Counted from the stretch's first letter, positions 43,480 to 52,636 are shown. The stretch is 64,000 bases of DNA from an uncultured Prevotellaceae bacterium (GCA_902785695.1 CACZZQ010000010.1:1-64000); one strand, 5' to 3'. Notes: generated by a model from the letters alone, not told the origin. Translations and numbers: made by a program.

Positions 43480-44748
43480 ATGAAGATTTTACTATTGGGA
43501 AGCGGCGGCCGCGAGCACGCCTTGGCTTGGAAAATTGCTCAGAGCGAGCGAGTGGAGGAACTTTTTATTGCCCCTGGCAACGCAGGCACGTCAAACTGTG
43601 GCGTAAATGTCAACATGAAGGCAGATGACTTTGAGGCCATCAAGCTGTTTGTGGTAGAAAAAGGCATCGACATGGTGATAGTTGGTCCTGAAGACCCATT
43701 GGTAAAAGGTATCTACGATAATCTGAAGCATGACGAGAGGACAAAGGACGTACCCGTTATCGGCCCATCAAAAGCCGGTGCTGTGCTTGAAGGCTCCAAG
43801 GACTTTGCCAAGGGTTTCATGCAACGCCATAACATCCCAACCGCCCGCTACGAGACTTTCGATGGCGAACATCTGGAGGAGGGTCTGAAGTTCTTGGAGA
43901 CCCTTGAAGCCCCATACGTACTCAAGGCCGACGGTCTGTGTGCAGGTAAGGGCGTACTGATTCTCCCCACCCTCGAAGAAGCCCAAAAAGAGCTGAAGGA
44001 GATGCTGGGCGGTATGTTTGGCAATGCCAGCAGCCGCGTAGTCATCGAGGAATTTTTGAGTGGCATCGAGTGTTCTGTCTTCGTGCTGACCGATGGTGAC
44101 CACTATAAGATTCTGCCTGAAGCCAAGGACTACAAGCGTATTGGCGAGGGCGACACTGGTCTGAACACAGGTGGTATGGGTAGTGTTTCTCCCGTTCCCT
44201 TTGCCACCAAAGAGTGGATGCAGAAAGTAGACGACCGCATCATCCGTCCTACTGTAGAGGGGTTGAAGGCCGAAGGCATCGACTACAAAGGTTTTATTTT
44301 CTTTGGACTTATCAATGTGAAGGGTGAGCCAATGGTCATCGAATACAACTGCCGCATGGGCGACCCTGAGACCGAGAGCGTGATGTTGCGACTGAAGAGC
44401 GACATCGTTGACCTCTTTGAAGGTGTAGCAGAGGGCAATCTCGATCAGCGTCGGATAGAATTCGATGAGCGTGCAGCCGTCTGCGTCATGCTTGTCAGCG
44501 GAGGTTATCCCGAGACTTACAAGAAAGGTTATCCCATTACAGGCATTGAGAATGTGGAAGGCTCTATCGTCTTCCATGCAGGAACAGCCATGAAGGACGG
44601 TCAGGTAGTGACTAATGGCGGTCGCGTCATCGCTGTTTCCTCATACGGAAAGGACAAGGAAGAAGCCCTGAAGAAATCATTTACCGAGGCCCAGAAGATA
44701 CAATTCACCGACCAGTATTTCCGTCGTGACATTGGAAAGGACCTATAA
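43480..44748 (+). CDS. purD: Phosphoribosylamine--glycine ligase
   Basis: 422 residues. It catalyses the second step of purine synthesis, joining phosphoribosylamine and glycine with ATP. The N-terminal [12 protein letters not shown], the ATP-grasp segments ([35 protein letters not shown]) and the late GGYPETY are all present. The stop is followed immediately by a degenerate heptamer array and a membrane-protein gene. Confidence 0.97.
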   Translation: MKILLLGSGGREHALAWKIAQSERVEELFIAPGNAGTSNCGVNVNMKADDFEAIKLFVVEKGIDMVIVGPEDPLVKGIYDNLKHDERTKDVPVIGPSKAGAVLEGSKDFAKGFMQRHNIPTARYETFDGEHLEEGLKFLETLEAPYVLKADGLCAGKGVLILPTLEEAQKELKEMLGGMFGNASSRVVIEEFLSGIECSVFVLTDGDHYKILPEAKDYKRIGEGDTGLNTGGMGSVSPVPFATKEWMQKVDDRIIRPTVEGLKAEGIDYKGFIFFGLINVKGEPMVIEYNCRMGDPETESVMLRLKSDIVDLFEGVAEGNLDQRRIEFDERAAVCVMLVSGGYPETYKKGYPITGIENVEGSIVFHAGTAMKDGQVVTNGGRVIAVSSYGKDKEEALKKSFTEAQKIQFTDQYFRRDIGKDL

Positions 44749-44769
44749 GAGGTAAGAAGTGAGAGGTGA
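44749..44769. repeat. Degenerate heptamer repeat that supplies a GTG start codon
   Basis: GAGGTAA, GAAGTGA and GAGGTGA are three 7-bp units directly after the purD stop. The best start of the next gene, GTG at 44766, lies in the third unit. Confidence 0.55.
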
Positions 44770-45731
44770 AGAGACTTCAGAACAGAATTGCTGAGAGTTA
44801 CCTGACACTGCCAATAGCAGCAGTCTATTGTTGTGTAGTGTGGCTGATTGCCATACTACACAATACTACTGCGGCAGTCCATTCTGAGACATTAGCCATA
44901 CATTGGCCAGAGATAGTTTGTTTTGCTGTCTCTGTGTATATCATCGTAGAGCTGAACAACAGCAATATACTGATACGTGTGCGAAGCCGAATGGTAGCTT
45001 CCACATTTATTTTCCTATCATGTATGCTTGTCAGCGGATTCCAGTCATTGCAAGCCGGCATCTGCCAGATATGCATCATCACAATGCTTCAGTTGCTGTT
45101 TCACACCTACCAGAACAATAGTCTGCCAGGTCTGACTTATTATGCCTTCCTTTGTTTGGGTGGCTGTAGCCTGATCTATGTGGAATACCTATATTACATT
45201 CCCCTCTTATGGATTCTGATGGCCGGCAGACTTCAGTCGCTGAGCCTACGCACGCTGTTGGCCTCTGTCTTCGGCATCCTAACACCATATTGGCTGATAT
45301 CGATATGGTTGTTTTACCAAAACGACTTCACCCCACTGGCAGAGCATCTGAAAGATTTTGGGACATTCACTTTCCCAGCCGACTATCTGAGCCTCAGCCT
45401 TGATCAATGGTTGGTTTTCGCGTTTCTGACAGTCACCTCCATAGCAGGTATCATCCATTTCTGGATGTACAGCTATGAAGACAAGATTCGCATCCGACAG
45501 CTGTATGGTTTCCTGACCACTATGACGCTCATCACGTTGCTCTTCATCGCACTCCAGCCCCAATTCTATCATTTATTCATACGTGTGGCAATTGTATGTA
45601 GCAGTGTTCTCATAGCTCATTTGCTAACACTCACCTCCACCCGTTTCACCAACATCATGTTTTTTGTCATCATAGGCATTTGTATCTGCATCACTGCTGT
45701 TAATCTATGGATGTATTTCTTGAGTTTCTAA
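44766..45731 (+). CDS. Multi-pass inner-membrane protein of unknown function
   Basis: 321 residues, with about nine or ten hydrophobic helices from LPIAAVYCCVVWLIAIL near the N-terminus to MFFVIIGICICITAVNLW at the end. No catalytic motif is recognisable. I associate the pattern with uncharacterised membrane families of Bacteroidota. The start is GTG, 17 bp after purD, within a repeat; no ATG with a better context precedes the first helix. It overlaps the next gene by 25 bp, so the two are translationally linked. Confidence 0.75.
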   Translation: MKRLQNRIAESYLTLPIAAVYCCVVWLIAILHNTTAAVHSETLAIHWPEIVCFAVSVYIIVELNNSNILIRVRSRMVASTFIFLSCMLVSGFQSLQAGICQICIITMLQLLFHTYQNNSLPGLTYYAFLCLGGCSLIYVEYLYYIPLLWILMAGRLQSLSLRTLLASVFGILTPYWLISIWLFYQNDFTPLAEHLKDFGTFTFPADYLSLSLDQWLVFAFLTVTSIAGIIHFWMYSYEDKIRIRQLYGFLTTMTLITLLFIALQPQFYHLFIRVAIVCSSVLIAHLLTLTSTRFTNIMFFVIIGICICITAVNLWMYFLSF

Positions 45732-46162
45732 CCAGCTATGGCTACTGGGGTATGTTAGTTGGTGCATTCATAGCCGGTAGCGTGTTCCCCTTTTCCAGCG
45801 AGACGATGATGCTGATGCTCTTAGGGTCTGGCCTTGACGGTGGACTACTTGTCATCTATGGCACCATCGGCAATGTGTTGGGTTCTGTATTCAACTATTT
45901 CGTGGGGCGTCTTGGCAAGTTGGAATGGATAGAGAAATACCTGAAAATCAAGAGAAAGAACATGGAGCGTGCCCAGCGTTTTATGGCAGGTCGTGGTGCC
46001 TGGATGGGGTTCTTCGCCTTTCTGCCCATTATCGGCAGTGCCATCACGGTGACCTTAGGGTTTATGCGTGCCAATATGCCCATCTCGTTCCTAAGCATTA
46101 CGATAGGCAAGCTCCTGCGCTATTGGCTGCTCATCTATGGTACTCAATGGCTTTTCTGTTAA
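45707..46162 (+). CDS. VTT/DedA-like membrane protein (YqaA family)
   Basis: 151 residues. About four helices; the SVFPFSSETMMLMLLGSG and FNYFVGRLGK segments and the late FFAFLPIIGSAITVTLGFMR re-entrant region are typical of the YqaA branch of DedA/VTT proteins, which are linked to membrane-lipid and envelope homeostasis. It overlaps the upstream membrane-protein gene by 25 bp. Confidence 0.85.
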   Translation: MDVFLEFLTSYGYWGMLVGAFIAGSVFPFSSETMMLMLLGSGLDGGLLVIYGTIGNVLGSVFNYFVGRLGKLEWIEKYLKIKRKNMERAQRFMAGRGAWMGFFAFLPIIGSAITVTLGFMRANMPISFLSITIGKLLRYWLLIYGTQWLFC

Positions 46163-46222
46163 TTAATGTAGAGCGGCAGCAAATTTTTTACTTTTCACCG
46201 TCCCCTTTTCCCTTAAAATGAC

Positions 46223-46230
46223 TATCTTTG
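46223..46230 (+). promoter_or_regulatory. -7 element of the DUF2723 operon
   Basis: TATCTTTG fits TAnnTTTG. It overlaps an in-frame ATG at 46228, which supports the ATG at 46273 as the start. The -33 element is not clear. Confidence 0.6.
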
Positions 46231-46272
46231 CACACTATAAGTGATTTTAACGTAACAACAAACCTTTTTAAA

Positions 46273-49200
46273 ATGAAACAATTCCGTATAGTGGACAATA
46301 TTCTCGGCTGGCTGACATTCTTCATTGCCGCCTTTGTTTATTGTTCAACTGTCGAGCCGACAGCCTCTTTCTGGGACTGCCCTGAGTTTATTACAACTGG
46401 TTATCGTCTGGAAGTCGGTCACCCACCTGGTGCACCTTTCTTCATGCTGACGGCCAATCTTTTCTCACAGTTAACCAGCGACCCCACTAAGGTGGCCTTC
46501 ATGGTCAATACGATGAGTGCGCTGCTGTCAGCTACGTGTATTCTCTTCCTTTTCTGGAGTATCACGCACCTGGCACGCCGTCTGCTTATAAGTGAAGAGT
46601 TAAGAGTGAAGAGTGAAGAGTCTGCTACCGCCATACCTCTGAGTAAGCTGGTGACTATCGAGGCCTGCGGACTGGTGGGTGCACTGATTTACACCTTCAG
46701 CGACACCTTCTGGTTCTCAGCTGTCGAGGGTGAGGTTTATGCCTACTCTTCAGCATTCACAGCTGTCGTATTCTGGCTGATACTGAAATGGGAAGACCAT
46801 GCTGACGAGCCTCATAGCGACCGTTGGCTGGTATTGATTATGTATATGACAGGCCTCTCCATTGGTGTGCACCTGCTGAACCTGCTGTGTCTGCCTGCCA
46901 TCGTATTGGTTTACTACTTCAAGCGTTTCCCCAATGCCAATGTCAAAGGCAGTATCGTAGCCCTGCTCATCTCGTTTGTGATTCTGGCTGCCGTGCTCTA
47001 TGGCGTGGTTCCAGGCATTATCACCGTAGGAGGATGGTTTGAGCTGTTCTTTGTCAACACGCTGGGTATGTCGTTCAACACGGGTGAGTACATCTACCTC
47101 TTCCTTTTGGTTGTGTTGGTTATCTGGGCTATCTACGAGACACAGATGGCCAAGGAGACCAAAGGTAGCTGGATGCGCCAGAACATTGCCTTCCTCATTG
47201 CCATTGCCATGCTGGGCATTCCCTTCTACGGCTTTGGCTGGAGTGCATTCTTCATCGGTGCGCTTGTCCTGACGCTCATCGGCCTTGTGCTGTTCTTGCC
47301 TGGCATGAAGAAGCAGCTTATCTCTCCACGTCTGAAGAACACCACGCTGCTCTGTATGCTGATGCTGATGATTGGCTATTCTACTTATGCTGTCATCGTA
47401 ATCCGTTCTTCGGCCAACCCTCCAATGGATCAGAACTCACCAGAGGATATCTTTACGTTAGGAAACTACCTGAGCCGCGACCAGTATGGCTATCGTCCTC
47501 TGGCTTACGGACAGGCCTACAGTTCTGAATATAAGATTGACAATGACGGTCATGTCAAGATGGATCAGGGAGCACCTATCTATCAGCGTAAGGAGAAGGC
47601 TTCAGACAATGAGCCCGACACCTATTTTGTGGTGAGCACAAAAGACAAGCCCATCTATGCGCAGAATATGCTGTTCCCACGTATGTACTCCAACAATCAG
47701 CGTCATATCCAGGACTACAACAGCTGGATTGGCGGTGTGAAGGGTACCAAGGAACCGTCGAACTACCGTGACGGAGATTTCGTGACCATTCCTACGCAGT
47801 GGGAGAACCTGAAGTTCTTCTTCATCTATCAGTGCAACTGGATGTACTGGCGTTACTTTCTGTGGAACTTCGCAGGCCGTCAGAACGACATTCAGGGACA
47901 CGGCGAGTTGGATCACGGCAACTGGCTCAGTGGTATTCCCTTCATCGACAATGCCCGTCTGGGCGACCAGTCGCTGCTGCCTGATGACCTGAAGAACAAC
48001 AAAGGCCACAACGTCTTCTACTGTCTGCCTCTGCTGCTCGGTTTGTTGGGTATTTTCTGGCAAATCTTCATGCGCGGCAAGAAGGGTGTACAGCAGTTCT
48101 GGGTGGTATTCTTCCTGTTCTTCATGACAGGTCTGGCCATCGTCATCTACCTGAACCAGACACCCCAACAGCCACGTGAGCGCGACTATGCCTACGCAGG
48201 TTCGTTCTATGCCTACGCTATCTGGTGCGGACTTGGTGTGGCTGCTCTGACTCAGATGGTATGGAACAGCTTTAAGAAGTATCAGCTTGTTACAGCCTCT
48301 ATCATTGGTGCTGCCGCCCTGTTGGTACCTATTCAGATGGCTTCGCAGACGTGGGACGATCACGACCGCAGCGGTCGCTACACCTGCCGTGACTTCGGCC
48401 AGAACTACCTGATGTCTTTGCAGGAAGAGGGTAACCCCATCATCTTCACCAACGGTGATAACGACACCTTCCCACTCTGGTACAATCAGGACACCGAAGG
48501 TGTACGTACCGATGCACGTGTTTGTAACTTGTCGTACCTGCAGACCGACTGGTACATCGACCAGATGATTCGTCCTGCCTACGACTCCCCTGCCCTGCCA
48601 ATCAAGTGGAGCCGTTTGGAATACTGCTCTGGCACCAACGAGTACGTCCGTGTGGACAATAATATCCGCAAGGCTATTAAACTGCTGCAACAGATGTATC
48701 CCGAAGAGACCAAGGAACTCTTTGGTGACAATCCCTTCGAGTTGAAGAACGTGCTGGAATTCTGGGTGCGCGACCATCGCGATGCCAACCTCAAGCAGCG
48801 TCAGAAGAATGCCATCGAGTTTGCCTACACCAAGATGCCCGAGGTGATGAACGACCGTCGCTACTATCTTGACGAGACGCTCAACATCATTCCTACCGAC
48901 ACCGTTTATATGACTATTGACAAGGAGGCAGTCAAGAAGAGTGGTATGCTGATTCAGGGCATTGCCGACTCTACCGATGTTGATGCTGCTATCCCCGACC
49001 GTATGACCATCTCGCTGGCAGGCCTTGGCGGTCTCGACAAGAGCAAGCTGATGATGCTTGAGATGCTGGCCAATGCCAACTGGACGCGTCCTATCTACGT
49101 GGCCTATACCGTGGGACAGGAGAACTACATGAACCTGGGCGACAACTTCATACAGGAAGGCCTAACCAACCGTATCACGCCGTTCACCACGAACATCAAC

Positions 49201-49761
49201 GACCAACCGTTGCCCGGCATGACCAACTTCGACACTGAGAAGACCTACGACAACGTGATGCACCGCTTCAAGTTCGGTGGTGCCAACACGCCTGGCATCT
49301 ATCTCGACGAGACAGTGATGCGTATGTGCTACACCCACCGCCGCCTCTTTGTCAAGTTGGCTTCACATCTGGCAGCACAGGGCGACAAGAAACGTGCAGA
49401 AGAGGTGCTCGACCGTGCTGAGAAGGAATTCCCCGCAGCCAATGTTCCCCACGATTTCCAAAGCTCTTCTATCGAGATGGCTCAGGTCTATGCTTCTATA
49501 GGCAATAAAGTGAAAGCCACCGAGATACTCGAACAGCTGTGGAAGAAGTCGGAACAGAGCCTCATCTTCAACTTCTCACTCGACCACAACAAATTCAAGA
49601 GCACTGAGTCAAACTGCCAGCTCCAGCTCTTCTACGTCATGCGCCATCTTATCAACATCGCTGATATGATTGACGAAAAGATGGGCAACGAATACGAGAG
49701 CAAGATGACTATACTTGCCCAGCAATATATGGCCAAAGGCGGTGCTCTGCCAAAGTATTAA
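46273..49761 (+). CDS. DUF2723 membrane protein (protein O-glycosyltransferase-like)
   Basis: 1,162 residues. The N-terminal ~600 residues hold about 12 membrane helices and the DUF2723 signature (TVEPTASFWDCPEFI, then HPPGAPFF and TFWFSAVEGEVYA). DUF2723 is related to PMT/GT-C glycosyltransferases, with acidic residues in the first outer loop, and in Bacteroidota is a candidate for protein O-glycosylation. The C-terminal half is soluble and ends in a TPR-like region. LLISEELRVKSEESATA interrupts the conserved segment between LARR and the next helix. It is coded by an AGTGAAG heptamer array with the GCTACCGC tail. The deacetylase gene follows after 1 bp. Confidence 0.88.
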   Translation: MKQFRIVDNILGWLTFFIAAFVYCSTVEPTASFWDCPEFITTGYRLEVGHPPGAPFFMLTANLFSQLTSDPTKVAFMVNTMSALLSATCILFLFWSITHLARRLLISEELRVKSEESATAIPLSKLVTIEACGLVGALIYTFSDTFWFSAVEGEVYAYSSAFTAVVFWLILKWEDHADEPHSDRWLVLIMYMTGLSIGVHLLNLLCLPAIVLVYYFKRFPNANVKGSIVALLISFVILAAVLYGVVPGIITVGGWFELFFVNTLGMSFNTGEYIYLFLLVVLVIWAIYETQMAKETKGSWMRQNIAFLIAIAMLGIPFYGFGWSAFFIGALVLTLIGLVLFLPGMKKQLISPRLKNTTLLCMLMLMIGYSTYAVIVIRSSANPPMDQNSPEDIFTLGNYLSRDQYGYRPLAYGQAYSSEYKIDNDGHVKMDQGAPIYQRKEKASDNEPDTYFVVSTKDKPIYAQNMLFPRMYSNNQRHIQDYNSWIGGVKGTKEPSNYRDGDFVTIPTQWENLKFFFIYQCNWMYWRYFLWNFAGRQNDIQGHGELDHGNWLSGIPFIDNARLGDQSLLPDDLKNNKGHNVFYCLPLLLGLLGIFWQIFMRGKKGVQQFWVVFFLFFMTGLAIVIYLNQTPQQPRERDYAYAGSFYAYAIWCGLGVAALTQMVWNSFKKYQLVTASIIGAAALLVPIQMASQTWDDHDRSGRYTCRDFGQNYLMSLQEEGNPIIFTNGDNDTFPLWYNQDTEGVRTDARVCNLSYLQTDWYIDQMIRPAYDSPALPIKWSRLEYCSGTNEYVRVDNNIRKAIKLLQQMYPEETKELFGDNPFELKNVLEFWVRDHRDANLKQRQKNAIEFAYTKMPEVMNDRRYYLDETLNIIPTDTVYMTIDKEAVKKSGMLIQGIADSTDVDAAIPDRMTISLAGLGGLDKSKLMMLEMLANANWTRPIYVAYTVGQENYMNLGDNFIQEGLTNRITPFTTNINDQPLPGMTNFDTEKTYDNVMHRFKFGGANTPGIYLDETVMRMCYTHRRLFVKLASHLAAQGDKKRAEEVLDRAEKEFPAANVPHDFQSSSIEMAQVYASIGNKVKATEILEQLWKKSEQSLIFNFSLDHNKFKSTESNCQLQLFYVMRHLINIADMIDEKMGNEYESKMTILAQQYMAKGGALPKY
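46591..46631. repeat. Heptamer repeat (AGTGAAG)x4 plus CTGCTACCGC tail inside the DUF2723 gene
   Basis: AGTGAAG, AGTTAAG and AGTGAAG x2 (46591-46618) are followed by CTGCTACCGC (46622-46631). The head and tail match the intergenic copies at 14754-14787 and 17507-17555, but here the element is translated as SEELRVKSEESATA. Confidence 0.9.
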
Positions 49762-49762
49762 G

Positions 49763-50377
49763 ATGTTTATAGAGCAACCTGCGATATACCTCAGATGGCT
49801 TTATCCGAAAGCCCTATGGAGAATGGACCGTCGCGAACATGCAGTTTATCTGACGTTCGACGACGGCCCCATCCCCGAGGCTACGCCGTTCATCCTTGAC
49901 GTACTGCACGCTGAAGGTGTGAAAGCCACCTTCTTCTGTGTGGGCGACAACGTGAGGAAATATCCAGAGCTCTTCCAACGCATACTTGACGAAGGCCATC
50001 AGGTGGGCAACCACACCCACAACCACATCGGTAGCCTTCGACATTCCATCAAGGAGTACAGCTACAATGTGGAGAAAGCCAATGCCTATATCCACAGCCG
50101 ACTGATGCGACCGCCCCACGGATGGATGCGACTGCCGCATTATGCCTGGCTCTCACGTAAGTTCAAGATTGTGATGTGGGATCTTGTGACACGCGACTAC
50201 TCTTCATGGCTCACCGCCGATGATGTGGTGAACAACGTAAAACGCTATGCCCGCAACGGCTCCATCATCACCTTCCACGACTCGCTGAAAAGCATTGAGA
50301 AACTGCGCACAGCCCTGCCCGAGAGCATCAAGTGGCTCAAAGAGCAAGGCTATCAGTTCAAGACTTTCGATATTTGA
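49763..50377 (+). CDS. Polysaccharide deacetylase (NodB homology domain)
   Basis: 204 residues. The catalytic metal motifs are TFDDGP and HTHNH, with RPPHGW and ITFHDS further on, so the fold is complete (carbohydrate esterase 4 type). It removes N- or O-acetyl groups from sugar polymers; the substrate could be peptidoglycan or a surface glycan. It has no cleavable signal peptide. The ATG 1 bp after the DUF2723 stop is chosen over an upstream in-frame ATG that would lie inside that gene. Confidence 0.9.
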   Translation: MFIEQPAIYLRWLYPKALWRMDRREHAVYLTFDDGPIPEATPFILDVLHAEGVKATFFCVGDNVRKYPELFQRILDEGHQVGNHTHNHIGSLRHSIKEYSYNVEKANAYIHSRLMRPPHGWMRLPHYAWLSRKFKIVMWDLVTRDYSSWLTADDVVNNVKRYARNGSIITFHDSLKSIEKLRTALPESIKWLKEQGYQFKTFDI

Positions 50378-50466
50378 GCAATAGCCTCGTCGGGGCCTTT
50401 ATAGCGCACCGACCGCACACCGTTGGCTTTATTCTTGTACACCACAAACTCACCCTTTTCGTCTTC
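50353..50466 (-). other. Possible gene remnant, minus strand
   Basis: A 37-codon open stretch without a start codon reads EDEKGEFVVYKNKANGVRSV and continues RYKGPDEAIAQIS. It looks like coding sequence but overlaps the end of the deacetylase gene and is closed by stops on both sides. The rest of the gap to 50595 contains only the next promoter. Confidence 0.2.
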
Positions 50467-50556
50467 TCAGTTTCCTCCATACCGTATATTCTGGCTTGTG
50501 TGTACAAAAATAATAAAAAAAGCTGAAAGAGCCAAACTTTATTAATTTTTTATTCG

Positions 50557-50564
50557 TACCTTTG
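50557..50564 (+). promoter_or_regulatory. -7 element of the aldose-epimerase-like gene
   Basis: TACCTTTG fits TAnnTTTG, 32 bp before the ATG at 50596. No TTG at the standard distance. Confidence 0.6.
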
Positions 50565-50595
50565 CGGTCATAACAATCTTAAAAACATCAGACAA

Positions 50596-51462
50596 ATGGA
50601 AACTATTCAAAACGGACTACTCACAGTAGAAGTGTCGGCCATGGGAGCCGAACTGCAAAGCATCAAGGACATCAACGGTCGTGAATACCTGTGGCAGGCA
50701 GGCGAGAAGTGGCCTCGCCGCTCGCCCATCCTCTTCCCCATCGTTTGTAGCGTGAACAACGACACCTACCGTGTGGAGGGCAAAGAGTACCACCTTCCCC
50801 GTCACGGATTTGCCCGCGACACTGAGTTCACCCTCATCAGCCAAGGCCCCGACCGCGTGACCTACGCCCTGCACGAGAGCGAAGAGACGCTGAAGGTCTA
50901 TCCCTACTGCTTCAACTTAGCTGTCACTTATAAGCTGGAGGGCAACAAGATTCATGTCATCTGGCACGTAGAGAATACCGACAAGCGCGACATTCACTTC
51001 CAGATTGGCGGTCACCCTGCTTTCCTCGCACCAGGTTGCAAGGAGGACGAGCCCCTGAAGGGTGTCATCGTGTTCGACAACAAGGAGCAGATGCAGAACC
51101 TGAAGAGCTATATTGACGGCTCTCACGAACTCACCGAGATAGAGGCAGAGACGAAAGACGGACTGCTGGCCGTGACCGATGAGACCTTTGCCGACGATAG
51201 CGTGAAGTTCCACAAGAGCCAGACCTCGCAGGCCACCCTGCTCAATCCCGACGGCACCCCCGCCGTGACGCTCGACTATCGTTGTCCCGTCATCGCCTTC
51301 TGGAGTCCGTACAAGAAGCAGGCACCGTTTATCTGCATCGAACCTTGGTACGGTCTTGGCGACCATCGCGGCTTCGAGGGCGAGTTCAAGGACAAGCCCT
51401 ACATGAACCACCTGCAGCCAGGCGCATCGTTTATGAGCGAATACACCATCACGATTGGATAA
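50596..51462 (+). CDS. Aldose 1-epimerase family protein (LacX-like)
   Basis: 288 residues. The beta-sandwich galactose-mutarotase fold is indicated by GAELQSIKDINGREYLWQA near the N-terminus, LPRHGFARD (conserved His), and HFQIGGHPAF (second His). The branch resembles LacX or hexose-6-phosphate mutarotase-like proteins more than secreted GalM, since it has no signal peptide. It interconverts alpha and beta forms of a sugar; the exact sugar is unknown. Confidence 0.87.
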   Translation: METIQNGLLTVEVSAMGAELQSIKDINGREYLWQAGEKWPRRSPILFPIVCSVNNDTYRVEGKEYHLPRHGFARDTEFTLISQGPDRVTYALHESEETLKVYPYCFNLAVTYKLEGNKIHVIWHVENTDKRDIHFQIGGHPAFLAPGCKEDEPLKGVIVFDNKEQMQNLKSYIDGSHELTEIEAETKDGLLAVTDETFADDSVKFHKSQTSQATLLNPDGTPAVTLDYRCPVIAFWSPYKKQAPFICIEPWYGLGDHRGFEGEFKDKPYMNHLQPGASFMSEYTITIG

Positions 51463-51553
51463 AAAATATCGCTCACTGTTTAAACCATTGGGGCTGCAAC
51501 GCATCAAAGAAAATATGCTAACTTACATTAACCAATAAAAAAAAGCCAAAACA

Positions 51554-52063
51554 ATGAAAAAGATTTTTATGATGATGGTGCTGCTGGCATTGCCATTCGC
51601 CATGCAGGCACAGACAAAGTTCCACGATGTAGAACTGAACGAGGCAAAGGGTGCTGTCAAGAAAATCAGCCAGAGCATGATGGGTATGGATCAGGTTGTC
51701 ACCTTCACCCAGGACGGCAAGATGGAGCGCGAGGGCATGACCAATGCCAAGTACGATGAGAACGGCTATCTGCAGTCGGCCACGATGTCGATGCGCGGAC
51801 AGGAGGTCAACGTCACCTACAAGTGGGAGAACGGCAAGGTGAAGAGCCAGAGCATGGACATGATGGGACAGGCACTCACCACCACGTACAACTACAACGA
51901 GCAGGGAGCCATCGTGAGCCAGTCGATGAACATCGGCGGTCAGGAGATGACAATGGAATATTCCGACATCAAATACGATGCCAAAGGCAACTGGATAAGT
52001 CGCAAGACCTCTATGATGGGTCAGGAAATAGAATTGACTCGCACCATTGAGTACTACGAGTAA
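51554..52063 (+). CDS. Secreted small protein with Met-rich internal repeats
   Basis: 169 residues. The signal peptide (MKKIFMMMVLLALPFAMQAQ) is followed by about five degenerate repeats of 20-26 residues, each with a core like QSMxMMGQxxxxxY (QSMMGMDQVVTF, TMSMRGQEVNVTY, QSMDMMGQALTTTY, QSMNIGGQEMTMEY, KTSMMGQEIELTR). The alternating polar/hydrophobic strands and N/D-G turns (NGK, DENGY, DAKGN) resemble YD/RHS-like or MORN-like beta-hairpin repeats. The function is unknown; it probably lives in the periplasm or at the surface. Confidence 0.8.
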   Translation: MKKIFMMMVLLALPFAMQAQTKFHDVELNEAKGAVKKISQSMMGMDQVVTFTQDGKMEREGMTNAKYDENGYLQSATMSMRGQEVNVTYKWENGKVKSQSMDMMGQALTTTYNYNEQGAIVSQSMNIGGQEMTMEYSDIKYDAKGNWISRKTSMMGQEIELTRTIEYYE

Positions 52064-52162
52064 AAAAAGATTCCGTCACAAATTCTGCCTGTCGGAATTC
52101 TTGCGTCCCTTCGGTAGCAAGCGTCCTTCGGCGGAGCGGACAGAATTGACAGAATACGAAGA

Positions 52163-52192
52163 AATCCCAGCCACAGCGATGTGACTGGGATT
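52163..52192 (+). terminator. Hairpin downstream of the Met-rich repeat protein gene
   Basis: AATCCCAGCCACA and TGTGACTGGGATT pair over 13 positions with one mismatch and a GCGA loop. The following CGTTTATTTCT is only weakly T-rich. Confidence 0.6.
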
Positions 52193-52243
52193 CGTTTATT
52201 TCTCCGCAAAACAAGTTAAGACGCTATGTATCAGAAAGATAAG

Positions 52244-52381
52244 TGCGGAGCATTTCGTAGGGTTGATGAAAGTGAAATGAGATGGGGGGATACATTGTTA
52301 TCTGGCACAATAAACATAGTGGATTGGGCGAGACGTTTGGTAGCAAAGACAGGTAAGAGGTGAAGTAGGAAATGCTCCGCA
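52244..52381. repeat. 13-bp perfect inverted repeat enclosing 112 bp
   Basis: TGCGGAGCATTTC (52244-52256) and GAAATGCTCCGCA (52369-52381). A partial third copy, TTGCGGAGTATTT, lies near 52424. The enclosed segment has no open frame. Confidence 0.75.
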
Positions 52382-52493
52382 GTTCCTAACCTTTATACAG
52401 GGCATTTCCAAGAATTTGCGGAGTATTTTTTAATAGTACTTTCAGGATTTCTTTAGGTTTTTCATATTGAAGGAGATTACGATGACAAATTCC

Positions 52494-52636
52494 TAAGTGG
52501 CGTACTTACGGTTACTAAGTGGCATACTTACGTTTCTAAGTGGCATACTTACGTCCATAAGTGGCATACTTACGTTCATAAGTGGCATACTTACGTTCAT
52601 AAGTGGCATACTTACGGTTCCTAAGTGACGTACTTA
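52494..52636. repeat. Seven-unit tandem array with 21/22-bp period and dyad units
   Basis: TAAGTGGCATACTTA units start at 52494, 52516, 52537, 52558, 52579, 52600 and 52622 (spacings 22, 21, 21, 21, 21, 22). Each unit has the 5-bp dyad TAAGT/ACTTA around GGCAT. The end units vary to GGCGT and GACGT. Confidence 0.92.

Noticed and set aside
43768-44577. 269-codon minus-strand open frame
   Set aside because: Fully antisense to purD and without recognisable motifs.
47602-48777. 391-codon minus-strand open frame
   Set aside because: It lies wholly inside the DUF2723 gene, has no family resemblance, and reflects codon bias of the real gene.
52494-52636. CRISPR array
   Set aside because: Units are contiguous at 21-22 bp with linkers of about 6 bp, too short for spacers.
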